Source of the DNA: Shouchella clausii
Lineage (GTDB): Bacteria > Bacillota > Bacilli > Bacillales > Bacillaceae_D
DNA: 64,000 bases
Assembly: GCF_002250115.1 (NCBI RefSeq)
Contig: NZ_CP019985.1
Coordinates: 4,402,001-4,466,000 of the forward strand
Direction of reading: 5' to 3'
Of this stretch, positions 32,251 through 40,939 are shown piece by piece. Within the stretch, counting starts at the first letter, position 1; every line of letters begins with the position of its first letter. The position numbers and the translations under genes are program-made. The notes below the pieces were generated by a model. The model ran no database searches, was not told where the DNA came from, and was given only the letters and a program-made list of their open reading frames with translations.

Positions 32251-33612
32251 CTATTTGCATATATTACGTATAAATGTATTTGCGATTTTCCCTTGCTTGT
32301 AACGAAATGGCACGTCAAACGTTGTCGATTGCTTTAAAAAGCTTTTTTGATGGGAAAAAGTGCGAAAGCTTTCATAGCCATGATAAGCACCAATGCCACT
32401 CGTTCCTTTGCCGCCGAAAGGAAGGTAGGGGTTTGCTGCGTGCATAAGTGTGTCGTTGATGCAGCCGCCGCCAAACGAAAGCTGCTCCGTAAATAGCCGT
32501 TGTACACGCTCGTTTTCAGAAAATACATAGAGTGCAAGTGGATTCGGCAATGAGCGGACTTTTTGAATTGCTTCGGCAGGCGTTTTGTATCGAAACACAG
32601 GCAAGATTGGGCCAAAGATTTCCTCCTGCATGATCGGCGCATCCCAAGGAACATCGGTTAAGATCGTTGGGGACATTAAACGCGCTTTTGGTGAAATTTG
32701 ACCGCCAAGAACAATATGCCCACTATCTAAATAGCGGCGCAGGCGCTCAAAGTGTTTGTCGTTCACAATTTGCGTATAGGTTCCCTCTTTTGTCTTCTCC
32801 GAAAAAAGCGTATATGTTTGCGCTTTTAGCTGCTCAAGAAACAGTTCGTACACGTCTTCATCGACAAGGGCATAGTCGGGAGCAATGCATGTTTGCCCAG
32901 CGTTTAAAAACTTTCCCCAAGCAATCCGTTTGGCTGCCAATTTCAGTTTTGCTTCGCCATCCACAATCACCGGGCTTTTCCCGCCTAATTCAAGCGTACA
33001 TGGCGTCATATGTTTAGCTGCTTTTTCTAACACGATTTTTCCGACTGCGGCACTTCCCGTAAAGAAAATAGAATTAAATGGAAGATTGAGCAGCGTCTCT
33101 GCCGTTTTCGCGTCTCCTTCTACCACAGTCACGAGCTCTTTCGGAAATGTGGCCCGGACAGCGGCAGCCATTATGCTTGAAGTCCGCGGCGTCAACTCAG
33201 AAGGCTTGAGAACCGCGGCATTGCCAGCAGCAAGGGCACCAATTAGAGGCGCAAATGTGAGTTGAATCGGATAATTCCAAGGGGAAATGATTAAGACGCT
33301 ACCATATGGTTCTGTTGCTACCCAGCTTTTTGAACCGGTGTGGCTGGCAGGCGTTTTCACTTTTATTGGCTTGACCCATTCATCGATCGACTCCAACGCC
33401 AAATCGATCTCTTGGTGTAGAAAAGCCATTTCAACCATCCTAGCTTCAGGCTCTTGTTTATTCAAATCCGCTCGTAACGCTGAAAGCAGTTCTTTTTCAT
33501 ACGTTTGCAGCATCGTTTTCAGCTTTTGGAGCTGTCGTTTTCGATAAGCAACAGCTTTTGTAGCGCCAGTAAACACATGCTCTTTCTGAACGGCCAGCAA
33601 TGTCTCATACAT
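32251..33612 (-). CDS. Aldehyde dehydrogenase (class 3-like, YwdH type)
   Basis: A 453-residue NAD(P)-dependent aldehyde dehydrogenase with IISPWNYP, TGSAAVGKIV, the catalytic base in TLELGGKSP and the nucleophilic cysteine in NAGQTCIAPDY. The C-terminal hydrophobic/basic extension resembles class 3 and YwdH enzymes, which act on aliphatic or aromatic aldehydes at the membrane. I use ATG 33612 (AAAGGAG eleven bases upstream). GTG 33624, four codons earlier, sits directly against that site. It is the first gene of a two-gene unit with the N-hydroxylase, an unusual pairing that may mean it handles an aldehyde from the amine substrate. Confidence 0.88.
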   Translation of the reverse strand: MYETLLAVQKEHVFTGATKAVAYRKRQLQKLKTMLQTYEKELLSALRADLNKQEPEARMVEMAFLHQEIDLALESIDEWVKPIKVKTPASHTGSKSWVATEPYGSVLIISPWNYPIQLTFAPLIGALAAGNAAVLKPSELTPRTSSIMAAAVRATFPKELVTVVEGDAKTAETLLNLPFNSIFFTGSAAVGKIVLEKAAKHMTPCTLELGGKSPVIVDGEAKLKLAAKRIAWGKFLNAGQTCIAPDYALVDEDVYELFLEQLKAQTYTLFSEKTKEGTYTQIVNDKHFERLRRYLDSGHIVLGGQISPKARLMSPTILTDVPWDAPIMQEEIFGPILPVFRYKTPAEAIQKVRSLPNPLALYVFSENERVQRLFTEQLSFGGGCINDTLMHAANPYLPFGGKGTSGIGAYHGYESFRTFSHQKSFLKQSTTFDVPFRYKQGKIANTFIRNICK

Positions 33613-33685
33613 AACAACCTGCACTCCTTTTCACAACAACGGATTTTTTATATCTATACCCTTAAACTCCCCTTTTTAACGACGA

Positions 33686-34285
33686 TCACTTTCGGCCATA
33701 ATCGGCTTTTATTTCTCCCCACACATCCGTTTCCCACTTTAACACTGGATTATGGTTAGGGTTTTCGCGCAGCCATTTCTCCGCTCGTTCTACAAGCGAC
33801 CAAATTTCTTCCGTTTCTTTTGTCCGGCTTAATGTAGAATTGGCTTTTTTCTTTTTTACCCAACCAATTGCAGTCGCAGAATCAGAGTAGACGGGCTTGT
33901 CCGTTCCTTGTACATAGGCGAGTCCATGGACAATCGCTAAAAACTCGCCCATATTATTCGTGCCCATGTTAATGGGCGTCTTTTCAAATAAAATCTCCCC
34001 TGTCTTTGTGTCAACCCCTTTGTATTCAACTTTTCCAGGATTCCCTTGGCTGCCAACATCAACGCTAACGCTGTTCCAGACAGGCGATTTTTGCGCTTTT
34101 TCTTTTGGCCTCACTGAAGAGGCCAAGCTTTTGCCTTGGAAAGCAGCCTCCGCTTCTGCAAGCGTTGGAAATGATTTAAACCTCGCCTGAGGGTACCCTT
34201 TCACTTGGGCTTCGCAGTCAGCCCATGACCGGAAAATCCCTTGTTTTCTTCCTTTCCAAACAACATAATATTTTTGCTTTGCCAT
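33686..34285 (-). CDS. rnhA: Ribonuclease HI with N-terminal RNA/DNA-hybrid-binding (viroplasmin-like) domain
   Basis: A 199-residue protein closely resembling the well-studied B. halodurans RNase HI. It has an N-terminal hybrid-binding domain (KYYVVWKGRKQGIFRSWADCEAQVKGYP, about 4-50), a linker and a catalytic domain from about 70. The four acidic metal ligands are present: Asp in SVDVGSQG, Glu in NNMGEFLA, Asp in YSDSATA and Asp in WETDVWGEIK. It degrades RNA in RNA/DNA hybrids. ATG 34285 has AAGGAGGTTCAAAA upstream; the 40-codon extension to 34405 is not coding. Confidence 0.95.
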   Translation of the reverse strand: MAKQKYYVVWKGRKQGIFRSWADCEAQVKGYPQARFKSFPTLAEAEAAFQGKSLASSVRPKEKAQKSPVWNSVSVDVGSQGNPGKVEYKGVDTKTGEILFEKTPINMGTNNMGEFLAIVHGLAYVQGTDKPVYSDSATAIGWVKKKKANSTLSRTKETEEIWSLVERAEKWLRENPNHNPVLKWETDVWGEIKADYGRK

Positions 34286-34353
34286 TTTTGAACCTCCTTG
34301 GCTCGTATAGTTTCGGACTGCCATGGAAAACGTATGGATGGAGGTGAGGCAAC

Positions 34354-34494
34354 TTGAAACGAAATAAACAAGCAAAAAAAACCTTGACCAATAACCAGAC
34401 GCCAACTGAATCCATGTTTAATGAAGAAGTTGCAAGTGAACTTATTGATAACGGGACAAACAAATCTACAAGCAAAAAACCGAAACAACGGTAA
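34354..34494 (+). CDS. Small basic hydrophilic protein (46 aa)
   Basis: TTG 34354 is preceded by GGAGGTGAGG with six-base spacing. The product begins MKRNKQAKKTLTNNQTPTES, has a short acidic core FNEEVASELID and a basic C-terminus ending KSTSKKPKQR. The composition (Lys, Asn, Thr, Gln, no aromatic except one Phe, no Cys) is like small spore-associated proteins, and the FNEEVASE string faintly recalls SspO or gamma-type SASP. I cannot assign a family. It diverges from rnhA, with its start 69 bases from that gene's ATG. Confidence 0.5.
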   Translation: MKRNKQAKKTLTNNQTPTESMFNEEVASELIDNGTNKSTSKKPKQR

Positions 34495-34674
34495 CGGTAA
34501 TATTAAAGCCTAGTTAGCATACGTAAAGCCAAAAGCGGCATAGTTAGGAACGTTTGTCTCTCACCTGCATTTAGCATACTTGATTTTCCGTTTCAACGAA
34601 AGCGCGCTCCCACCACGGCGATGTATAAAATTGGATCAACCTGGCGATGATTTTGGATAAAGAGGTGAGCGAGC

Positions 34675-34926
34675 TTGGACATCCATATTGAACGGAAACG
34701 GACCGCTGACAAAGCAGGTGACTTCATTTGTACATCTTCGGACAAGTTATTTGTGCTTATCGTTGACCCACCAGAGCGCTACCCTTACTTATTGCTATGC
34801 CTCGACACGTTCTCAATTGTACAAAATTATAGCAGCATTCCATCGAGAGAAGAATTGGAAGAAGATATCGGGGAAGACATTAAAGAAATTTACAACCAAG
34901 AACACGCGACCATTTCGTTTTTATAA
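34675..34926 (+). CDS. Hypothetical protein (83 aa)
   Basis: A small soluble protein with a beta-rich first half (DIHIERKRTADKAGDFICTSSDKLFVLIVDPPERYPYLLLCL) and an acidic helical tail (PSREELEEDIGEDIKEIYNQ). The start is TTG 34675 with AGAGGTGAG upstream. No family is recognised. It ends in a terminator at 34925-34966 and seems monocistronic. Confidence 0.65.
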   Translation: MDIHIERKRTADKAGDFICTSSDKLFVLIVDPPERYPYLLLCLDTFSIVQNYSSIPSREELEEDIGEDIKEIYNQEHATISFL

Positions 34927-34966
34927 TAAGAAAAAGGGCATAGGCAGCAACCTATGTCCTTTCAAT
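34925..34966 (+). terminator. Terminator after the 83-aa protein gene
   Basis: AAAAAGGGCATAGG pairs with CCTATGTCCTTTC across a short CAGCAA loop. Confidence 0.7.
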
Positions 34967-35104
34967 CTGTAAACAACGCTCGAATATTTTGTCGTTTGCA
35001 TGTATTCCAACGAAGAATGCCACTGTCTATGAACGTATTGTGCTAATCGCATCCTCATTCGCTCCACCGTCTGACAAGCGGCTTCTATCGTCCAAGCTGT
35101 CCGA

Positions 35105-35401
35105 TTAAGCGTTCCCGACAAAACTGCTCTCTTTTTGCTTTAATTCGTCCAATAACTGTTTGGCCGCTTCCTGGCTTAACACAACGTTGCCGTTTGCAAG
35201 CTGCAAATGTTCTTCTGAAGATTCCCCTGTCACCATGCATGTTTTGATGGAAGGCTCGTACTTCCTAACAATCACACGGTCATCTTCTACATAGATTTCC
35301 AATGGGCTGCCAATATCAATTCCCATTGTTTTCCGCAATTCTTTTGGCACGACAATTCGCCCTAGCTGGTCCACTTTACGGACAATGCCCGTCGCTTTCA
35401 T
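35105..35401 (-). CDS. abh: AbrB/Abh family transition-state regulator
   Basis: A 98-residue transcription factor. Residues 1-50 form the swapped-hairpin AbrB DNA-binding domain (MKATGIVRKVDQLGRIVVPKELRKTMGI...LEIYVEDDRVIVRKY), and the C-terminal half (TCMVTGESSEEHLQLANGNVVLSQEAAKQLLDEL) is the AbrB/Abh multimerisation domain. These proteins control transition-state genes such as antimicrobials, exoenzymes and biofilm functions. The sequence fits either Abh or AbrB, and I favour Abh. ATG 35401 follows AGGAGGATGCTGA. Confidence 0.85.
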   Translation of the reverse strand: MKATGIVRKVDQLGRIVVPKELRKTMGIDIGSPLEIYVEDDRVIVRKYEPSIKTCMVTGESSEEHLQLANGNVVLSQEAAKQLLDELKQKESSFVGNA

Positions 35402-35553
35402 TCAGCATCCTCCTTATATTCAAACGATTCACATTCCTATTAAACCATGTCCTGGCGCTTCGTTCCATAACCGCCCCACTAATTTACTCGAATCGGTGCT
35501 TTTTGCTGTATTTTATGGAACTTAACGGAAATAAACTAAGCGGTAAGCATTAC

Positions 35554-35582
35554 TAAAAACCCCTGGCATTATAGCCAGGGGC
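35554..35582 (-). terminator. Terminator of the 106-aa hypothetical gene
   Basis: CCCCTGGC pairs with GCCAGGGG around ATTATA; A5 on the plus strand gives the T run for the minus-strand gene. Confidence 0.85.
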
Positions 35583-35589
35583 GAGTTGT

Positions 35590-35910
35590 TTAAGGCATGG
35601 AATCTGCCGTCTTTTCTTCATACCAGTTATCCAATACTTTCGCATCAAGCACTTGTGCTTCCACATACCTGGATTGCTTTTTTGAAAACAGCTTATGCCA
35701 GTTAAAGTCGAAGTCTTTTGCGACTTGAACAAGAGTAAGGAGCTCTTGCCAAGCGACGTAGCGCTTATACCAAAAAAATTGGGGCTGTTCGGTCATATAT
35801 GGGTACAGGTCATCGAATTCAGTGTGTTTGCAATCAATCGTACGTTCAAATTGCACTTTTGCATCGCTCAACTTTTTCTCAAGATAAACATGCAATTCGT
35901 CCTTATTCAC
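35590..35910 (-). CDS. Hypothetical protein (106 aa)
   Basis: A soluble, aromatic-rich protein (HTEFDDLYPYMTEQPQFFWYKRYVAWQELLTL...FDFNWHKLFSKKQSRYVEAQ). The family is not recognised. The start is GTG 35910 with AAGAGGGGGCATCATT upstream. It has its own terminator. There is no signal peptide or membrane segment. The context (between abh and a transporter) gives no clue to function. Confidence 0.65.
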   Translation of the reverse strand: MNKDELHVYLEKKLSDAKVQFERTIDCKHTEFDDLYPYMTEQPQFFWYKRYVAWQELLTLVQVAKDFDFNWHKLFSKKQSRYVEAQVLDAKVLDNWYEEKTADSMP

Positions 35911-35949
35911 AATGATGCCCCCTCTTGCTTTTTGCTATTATAACATATT

Positions 35950-37317
35950 TCAAGAAAATAGGAGAGCAAATAGATTAAATCCAAAAAATTGGTCGATCAA
36001 GACAACGGCAATTGCTACAGGGACGATAACAGTCATAATCGTATGCCATAATGTAAATCCTTTTTTGCCAAGGGCGCTGCCCTCTTGAAATTCTGCTGCA
36101 AGTGTTTGCCGTTTTACTTTAACGAGCAAAAAGATGCATATGAGCAACGAGCCAATCGGCATCAATAAATTGGATGCAAGAAAGTCAACCAAGTCGAAAA
36201 AGGGCATACCAAATAGGTGAACATCCCCCATCACGCCAAATGACAATGCAGAAGGAATGCCCATCAGCAACACAAACAGAGCGATTAACCAGCTTCCTTT
36301 TGCCCGTTTGCCTCCATCCCCTCTCATAAAGGCAGCGACTACAATTTCTAACAGTGAAAAAGCGGTGCTAAGAGCAGCGAAGAAGAAAAGCATAAAAAAG
36401 AGGACGACCACGATATCGCCAAACGGCATTTGCGAAAAAATCGCTGGCACGGCTGCAAAAATAAGCGTCGGCCCTTCGCTTGGTTCTAGACCGAAAGTGA
36501 ACACACCAGGGAAGATAACGATTCCTGCCAGCATTGCGACAAAAATATTCATTACCCCTAATGTAGCAGCAGATACAGGCAAATCTTGCTTTTTTGACGC
36601 ATATGAACTGAAAGTCACCATCACCGAGACGCCAATCGATAAAGCAAAAAAGGATTGGCCAAGAGCGAACAAAACTACTTCGCTTGAAAGGCTTTCCCAA
36701 TTTGGCTTGAACAGAAAGGCCAGTCCTTCCTTAGCTCCATCAAGTGTGAGCGAATAAATCGACAATAGCACTAAAAGGACAAACAAAGCGGGAATCATCC
36801 ATTTGCTTGCTCGTTCAATCCCTTTCTGGACCCCTTTTTGCACAACGGCAGCCGTCAATCCTAAAAACAAGGCCTGTGCACCGACAGCCAAATACGGATT
36901 TGCGATCAACCCCGTAAATTTAGCTTGGTACCCGTCTACATCAAGGCCGCCTAGCTGGCCAAATAAGGAGGAGCCTAAATAAATAAGCGACCAGCCCCCG
37001 ACGACACTGTAAAAAGACAGGATCAAAAAACAAGTGACGACACCAAGCCATCCTGTCACGCTCCAGACCGAACGGGGCGCCAGCATGTTATAGGTTGAAA
37101 TCGCATCTCGACCTGAATGGCGACCAAGCACGTATTCACCGATAAGTAAGGGAACACCTATCAGCAAAGTGAACGCGAGGAACAGCACAAAAAAAGCGCC
37201 TCCACCGCTTGTTCCTGCAATGTAAGGAAACTTCCATATAGCTCCAAGGCCAATCGCGCTGCCAGCCGTTGCATATAAAAAACCTAATTTTGAAGACCAT
37301 TGTTGTGAAGTTGCCAT
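35950..37317 (-). CDS. Sodium-dependent amino acid transporter, SNF/NSS family (MhsT-like)
   Basis: A 455-residue, roughly 11-12-span transporter with the LeuT-type Na+ site in TM1 (GFLYATAGSAIGLGAIWKFPYIAG). The TM6 region is FALGQSFFALSIGVSVMVTFSSY. It couples uptake of an amino acid (for MhsT of B. halodurans, hydrophobic residues such as tryptophan) to Na+, which suits a sodium-based alkaliphile. The length equals MhsT. ATG 37317 follows AAAGGAGCAACAAC. Monocistronic. Confidence 0.88.
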   Translation of the reverse strand: MATSQQWSSKLGFLYATAGSAIGLGAIWKFPYIAGTSGGGAFFVLFLAFTLLIGVPLLIGEYVLGRHSGRDAISTYNMLAPRSVWSVTGWLGVVTCFLILSFYSVVGGWSLIYLGSSLFGQLGGLDVDGYQAKFTGLIANPYLAVGAQALFLGLTAAVVQKGVQKGIERASKWMIPALFVLLVLLSIYSLTLDGAKEGLAFLFKPNWESLSSEVVLFALGQSFFALSIGVSVMVTFSSYASKKQDLPVSAATLGVMNIFVAMLAGIVIFPGVFTFGLEPSEGPTLIFAAVPAIFSQMPFGDIVVVLFFMLFFFAALSTAFSLLEIVVAAFMRGDGGKRAKGSWLIALFVLLMGIPSALSFGVMGDVHLFGMPFFDLVDFLASNLLMPIGSLLICIFLLVKVKRQTLAAEFQEGSALGKKGFTLWHTIMTVIVPVAIAVVLIDQFFGFNLFALLFS

Positions 37318-37557
37318 GTTGTTGCTCCTTTATTACACACGATTTTTTTATCGTACCAAAGGAAGCTTTAAGAAACAAGCCTGCCCTGTTCCGAAAACTT
37401 ACCGACTTTTTGGCTAACGGACGTATCCAGAAAAATGGTTCATTTTTTGTTGCTTTTATGTTTATTACGCTTTTAAACGGGTATAAAAACCTTACAGGAA
37501 AACAATGAAAAAACCCCTTCGTTGTTTTCTAAAAGCAAACAACCCTTCCCCCACTAC

Positions 37558-37606
37558 TGAAGCGCCCTTTCCCAGGCGCTTCAGACTGTAGATAAACGCT
37601 CGCATT
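37558..37606 (-). repeat. Inverted copy of the dispersed repeat tail, joined to a hairpin
   Basis: On the minus strand 37606-37582 matches 23449-23473 at 23 of 25 positions, ending CTACAGTCTG. As there, the motif directly abuts a hairpin, here TGAAGCGCC/GGCGCTTCA (37583-37558). Confidence 0.75.
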
Positions 37607-37660
37607 GAAATGCCCCCAATTTGTTAGATACTTAAAAACAAATAAGAGGGGCGTTTTTTT
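37606..37660 (+). terminator. Terminator-like stem in the mreBH upstream region
   Basis: AAATGCCCC (37608-37616) pairs with GGGGCGTTT (37648-37656) across a 31-base loop and is followed by a T run. No plus-strand gene precedes it, so it may end an unannotated transcript. Confidence 0.45.
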
Positions 37661-37894
37661 ATGGCTAGGTTTTCGGTTGAACAAGCGCTATCTAAGTTCA
37701 TAGTGTCGGCTTTATCAACAACATTCATCCTTTTTCAGGCGCCTCTTTACATTTGTGTAACAAAATAGGTGATTCGTCTCATCTTTCGACATCAATCCAC
37801 AACAATTTTCCAACCTTTTCCCCTTTCTCGCAAACCGTGTCCTTGATACACTAAACGTTAGCATAGGAAATCTGGAAGAAACGTGGTGGAAATT

Positions 37895-38902
37895 ATGTGG
37901 TCATCTTCACAAATCGGCATTGATTTAGGAACTGCCAATATTCTTGTTTACTCAAAAGAAAAAGGAATCATTTTAAATGAGCCATCTGTTGTCGCTTTAA
38001 ATACGGAAACACGTGATGTTCTCGCTATTGGGATAGAAGCAAAAAACATGGTCGGCAAAACGCCAGCCCAAATCGTTGCTATGCGCCCTCTCCGTGACGG
38101 TGTGATTGCCGATTTTGACGTAACAGCTAGCCTTTTAAAAGAAATAATGCGCAAGGCGAGCAAAAACATGGGCATGGCTGTCCGCAAGCCAACCGTTGTT
38201 GTGTGTGCGCCGACAGGCTCAACGTCTGTTGAACGAAGAGCCATCCTTGACGCCGTGCGCAGCTGCGGCGCTAAACAAGTCCATATTATTGAAGAACCTG
38301 TAGCTGCGGCGATCGGTGCAGACTTGCCTGTAGAAGAGCCAACAGCCAATGTGGTAGTCGACATCGGCGGCGGTACAACGGAAGTCGCCATCATTTCGTA
38401 CGGCGGCGTAGTCTCTTCGAATTCTGTTCGGGTCGGCGGAGATAAATTTGATGACGCGATTATTTCATATGTGCGCAAGCAATACAATGTCCTCATTGGC
38501 GAACGGACAGCCGAACAAATTAAAATCGACATTGGCTTTGCGCCTATTGACCATGAAACGCGGACAATGGAAGTGCGGGGCCGGGACCTTGTCAATGGTT
38601 TGCCAAAAACGATTGAATTAAACTCAAAAGAAGTTCAAGGTGCTTTAAGCGAGCTGTTATGGCAATTGCTTGAAGCATTGCGGACCACATTGGAAGATTG
38701 CCCGCCGGAACTGTCAGGCGATATTGTCGACCGAGGCGTTCTGTTGACAGGCGGTGGCGCCATGTTAAATGGCTTGCAAGATTGGATTGCGAACCAAATT
38801 GCGGTTCCTGTCCACGTTGCACCAAACCCACTTGAATCTGTCGCTATCGGCACAGGGCGTTCCCTAGCTTTTATTGATAAACTACAAAAAGCGACTTTGT
38901 AA
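37895..38902 (+). CDS. mreBH: Rod-shape determining actin homologue MreBH
   Basis: A 335-residue bacterial actin. It has the phosphate-1 motif [12 protein letters not shown] at the N-terminus, [15 protein letters not shown] (phosphate-2) near residue 155, and [14 protein letters not shown] (adenosine motif) near 285. The segments [24 protein letters not shown] and [15 protein letters not shown] match MreBH as recalled from B. subtilis. It forms membrane-associated filaments that guide lateral wall synthesis and LytE-type hydrolases. ATG 37895 aligns with the MreBH start; GTG 37883 would add four residues. It is isolated from mreCD, as expected for MreBH. Confidence 0.92.
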   Translation: MWSSSQIGIDLGTANILVYSKEKGIILNEPSVVALNTETRDVLAIGIEAKNMVGKTPAQIVAMRPLRDGVIADFDVTASLLKEIMRKASKNMGMAVRKPTVVVCAPTGSTSVERRAILDAVRSCGAKQVHIIEEPVAAAIGADLPVEEPTANVVVDIGGGTTEVAIISYGGVVSSNSVRVGGDKFDDAIISYVRKQYNVLIGERTAEQIKIDIGFAPIDHETRTMEVRGRDLVNGLPKTIELNSKEVQGALSELLWQLLEALRTTLEDCPPELSGDIVDRGVLLTGGGAMLNGLQDWIANQIAVPVHVAPNPLESVAIGTGRSLAFIDKLQKATL

Positions 38903-38917
38903 AAGCGCGATTTAGCC

Positions 38918-38954
38918 AAGCTCAGGTTTCCTAAAGCCTGGGCTTCTTTTTTAT
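38918..38954 (+). terminator. Terminator of mreBH
   Basis: AAGCTCAGGTTT pairs with AAAGCCTGGGCTT and is followed by T6. Confidence 0.8.
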
Positions 38955-38997
38955 TACTTGCTTCTATAGGACAAATATTAGCTTTCCTTTGTCGGTG

Positions 38998-39036
38998 AAA
39001 AAGCCTGTTTTGACATAACGGTCAAAACAGGCTTTT
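38998..39036 (-). terminator. Terminator of the fru operon
   Basis: A perfect stem, AAAAGCCTGTTTTGAC with GTCAAAACAGGCTTTT, around ATAACG. Confidence 0.9.
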
Positions 39037-39038
39037 CG

Positions 39039-40931
39039 TTACTTGTTTTCAATTGGCTTTTTAATGATTCCATATATGATTCCAGTCACAATCGCGCCAA
39101 TCACGATGGCCAACGCATATAGGCCGATGTAAGACCATGTGCTCTCATTGACTAGGAACATTGTAAAAATGCCTCCATGTGGCGCAGGGAGCTGTATATG
39201 GAACAATCCGGTTAAACCGCCAGCCACAGCGGCGCCGACAACGCTTGCCGAGATAACACGGATTGGGTCTGCCGCCGCAAACGGAATCGCCCCTTCTGTA
39301 ATGAAAGAAGCGCCAAGGACATAGTTTGTCCGCCCTGACTCTCGTTGTTGCTTCGTAAATTTATGCTTCCAAAACGTTGTGGCGATCGCAATCCCTAGTG
39401 GCGGCACCATTCCTGCAGCCATGACTGCTGCCTGGGGCCCAAGGTTGCCAGCATCAATCATCGCAATCCCAAACGTATAGGCTGCTTTATTAATCGGGCC
39501 ACCCATGTCAATCGCCATCATGATTCCAAGAACAGCGCCTAGAATGACCATGTTCCCTGTGCCGAGGTCGCCTAGCCAATTTTGCATTCCTGTGTTCACC
39601 CAAGCAAGGGGCGCAATTAAGTAGTACATAATTGTGCCTGTAAACAAAATATTTAGCACAGGTGTAAATAAGATCGTTTTTAACCCTTCAAGCGATTGAG
39701 GAATGCCAGACAGCAATTTGCGTACAAACAAGGCTAAGTAGCCTGCTAAAAATCCAGCGAGCAAGCCGCCTAAAAATCCAGAATTGCCATTTACGGCCAT
39801 AAACCCGCCAATTAAACCAGGGGCAAATCCTGGCCGGTCGGCTATGCTCATTGCAATAAACGCAGCAAGAACAGGGATAAAGAGTGCAAATGCATTATCG
39901 CCACCAATCGCCATTAACAATTCGCGGATCGGGTTATCTTCGCCGAAAGCTGTCTCAAATACAAAGCTTAAGGCAATCAATATTCCGCCGCCGATGACAA
40001 ATGGGAGCATATTGGAAACGCCATTCATTAAATGCTTATAAATAGCAGCGCCGCCTGATTTCTTCTCTTCACTTTGCTCGTTTTCGCCTTTGCCGCCACT
40101 GCCTTGGTAAACAGGTTCTTTTCCTGAAAGGGAACGATCAATTAACTCTGCTGGCTTGCGGACGCCATCTGCTACTGGAGCAATGACCACGCGTTTGCCG
40201 CTAAAACGGTCCATTTCTACCTTCGTATCAGCGGCAACAATAATGCCGTCAGCTTCGTCAATTTCCGTTGCTGTTAACCGGTTTTTCACGCCTCCAGACC
40301 CGTTTGTCTCAACCTTTACTTTATAGCCGCGGTCAGTCGCTTCTTTCTTGATCGCATCGGCAGCCATAAACGTATGGGCAATCCCAGTTGGACAGCCAGT
40401 CACAGCGAGAATGAATTTGCCAGAATCTTCGGAAGCGCTTTCGGTTTGTTCCTCTGGCTCCGCTTCTTTGTCTTCCAGTGCTTGCTTTTCATCAATCAAT
40501 GCCAGAATGTCATCCAATGAAGCTGCGTTGAGCAAGCCTTTTCGAAAATCGTCGTCCATTAAATAAGTCGACAGCTTTGCTAACGTTGCTAAATGCTCAT
40601 TGTTGGCCCCTTCGGAGGCAGCAATCATGAAAAACAGATGGCTTGGCTGTCCGTCCAATGCCTCGTAATCAATACCTGCTTTCGAGCGACCAAACGCAAT
40701 CGCTGGCGTTTTGACAGCTGCCGTTTTAGCATGTGGAATCGCAATGCCGTCGCCGAGGCCAGTCGTACTTTGCGCTTCTCTTGCCAAAATCGCTTTTTTG
40801 TACGCTTCCGCATCGTTTAAGCGCCCTGCTTCCCCAAGCTTGGCGATTAATTCATCAATAACGGCTTCTTTCGTCGTTGACGCCAAGTCGAGAATCATTG
40901 TTTCTTTCTTGAGCAAATCAGAAATTTTCAT
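39039..40931 (-). CDS. fruA: PTS fructose-specific enzyme IIABC
   Basis: A 630-residue membrane permease that imports and phosphorylates fructose to fructose 1-phosphate. Domain order: EIIA (1-150) with the phospho-histidine in GDGIAIPHAKT near residue 66; EIIB (about 170-275) with the phospho-cysteine in LAVTGCPTGIAHTF; EIIC (about 300-630) with multiple membrane spans. ATG 40931 lies eight bases after the fruK stop. It is the last gene of fruR-fruK-fruA, as in B. subtilis, and a strong terminator follows. Confidence 0.95.
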   Translation of the reverse strand: MKISDLLKKETMILDLASTTKEAVIDELIAKLGEAGRLNDAEAYKKAILAREAQSTTGLGDGIAIPHAKTAAVKTPAIAFGRSKAGIDYEALDGQPSHLFFMIAASEGANNEHLATLAKLSTYLMDDDFRKGLLNAASLDDILALIDEKQALEDKEAEPEEQTESASEDSGKFILAVTGCPTGIAHTFMAADAIKKEATDRGYKVKVETNGSGGVKNRLTATEIDEADGIIVAADTKVEMDRFSGKRVVIAPVADGVRKPAELIDRSLSGKEPVYQGSGGKGENEQSEEKKSGGAAIYKHLMNGVSNMLPFVIGGGILIALSFVFETAFGEDNPIRELLMAIGGDNAFALFIPVLAAFIAMSIADRPGFAPGLIGGFMAVNGNSGFLGGLLAGFLAGYLALFVRKLLSGIPQSLEGLKTILFTPVLNILFTGTIMYYLIAPLAWVNTGMQNWLGDLGTGNMVILGAVLGIMMAIDMGGPINKAAYTFGIAMIDAGNLGPQAAVMAAGMVPPLGIAIATTFWKHKFTKQQRESGRTNYVLGASFITEGAIPFAAADPIRVISASVVGAAVAGGLTGLFHIQLPAPHGGIFTMFLVNESTWSYIGLYALAIVIGAIVTGIIYGIIKKPIENK

Positions 40932-40939
40932 TCCTTTGT

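Larger units (their letters stand above)
37318..37894. other. Long intergenic region upstream of mreBH
   Basis: No convincing gene in about 570 bases. It holds a hairpin plus inverted repeat tail (37558-37606), a terminator-like stem (37606-37660) and then AT-rich sequence leading to mreBH. A 35-codon frame at 37661-37768 overlaps the terminator T run and is not trusted. Confidence 0.6.

Noticed and set aside
34921-35121. 66-codon minus-strand ORF between the 83-aa gene and abh
   Set aside because: It runs through a terminator, has no usable ribosome binding site and no recognisable features.
37661-37768. 35-codon ORF starting right after the stem at 37606-37660
   Set aside because: Its apparent ribosome binding site is part of the terminator arm and T run; no other support.
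37948-38595. 215-codon ORF antisense to mreBH
   Set aside because: Shadow frame of a conserved actin gene; no ribosome binding site and biased composition.
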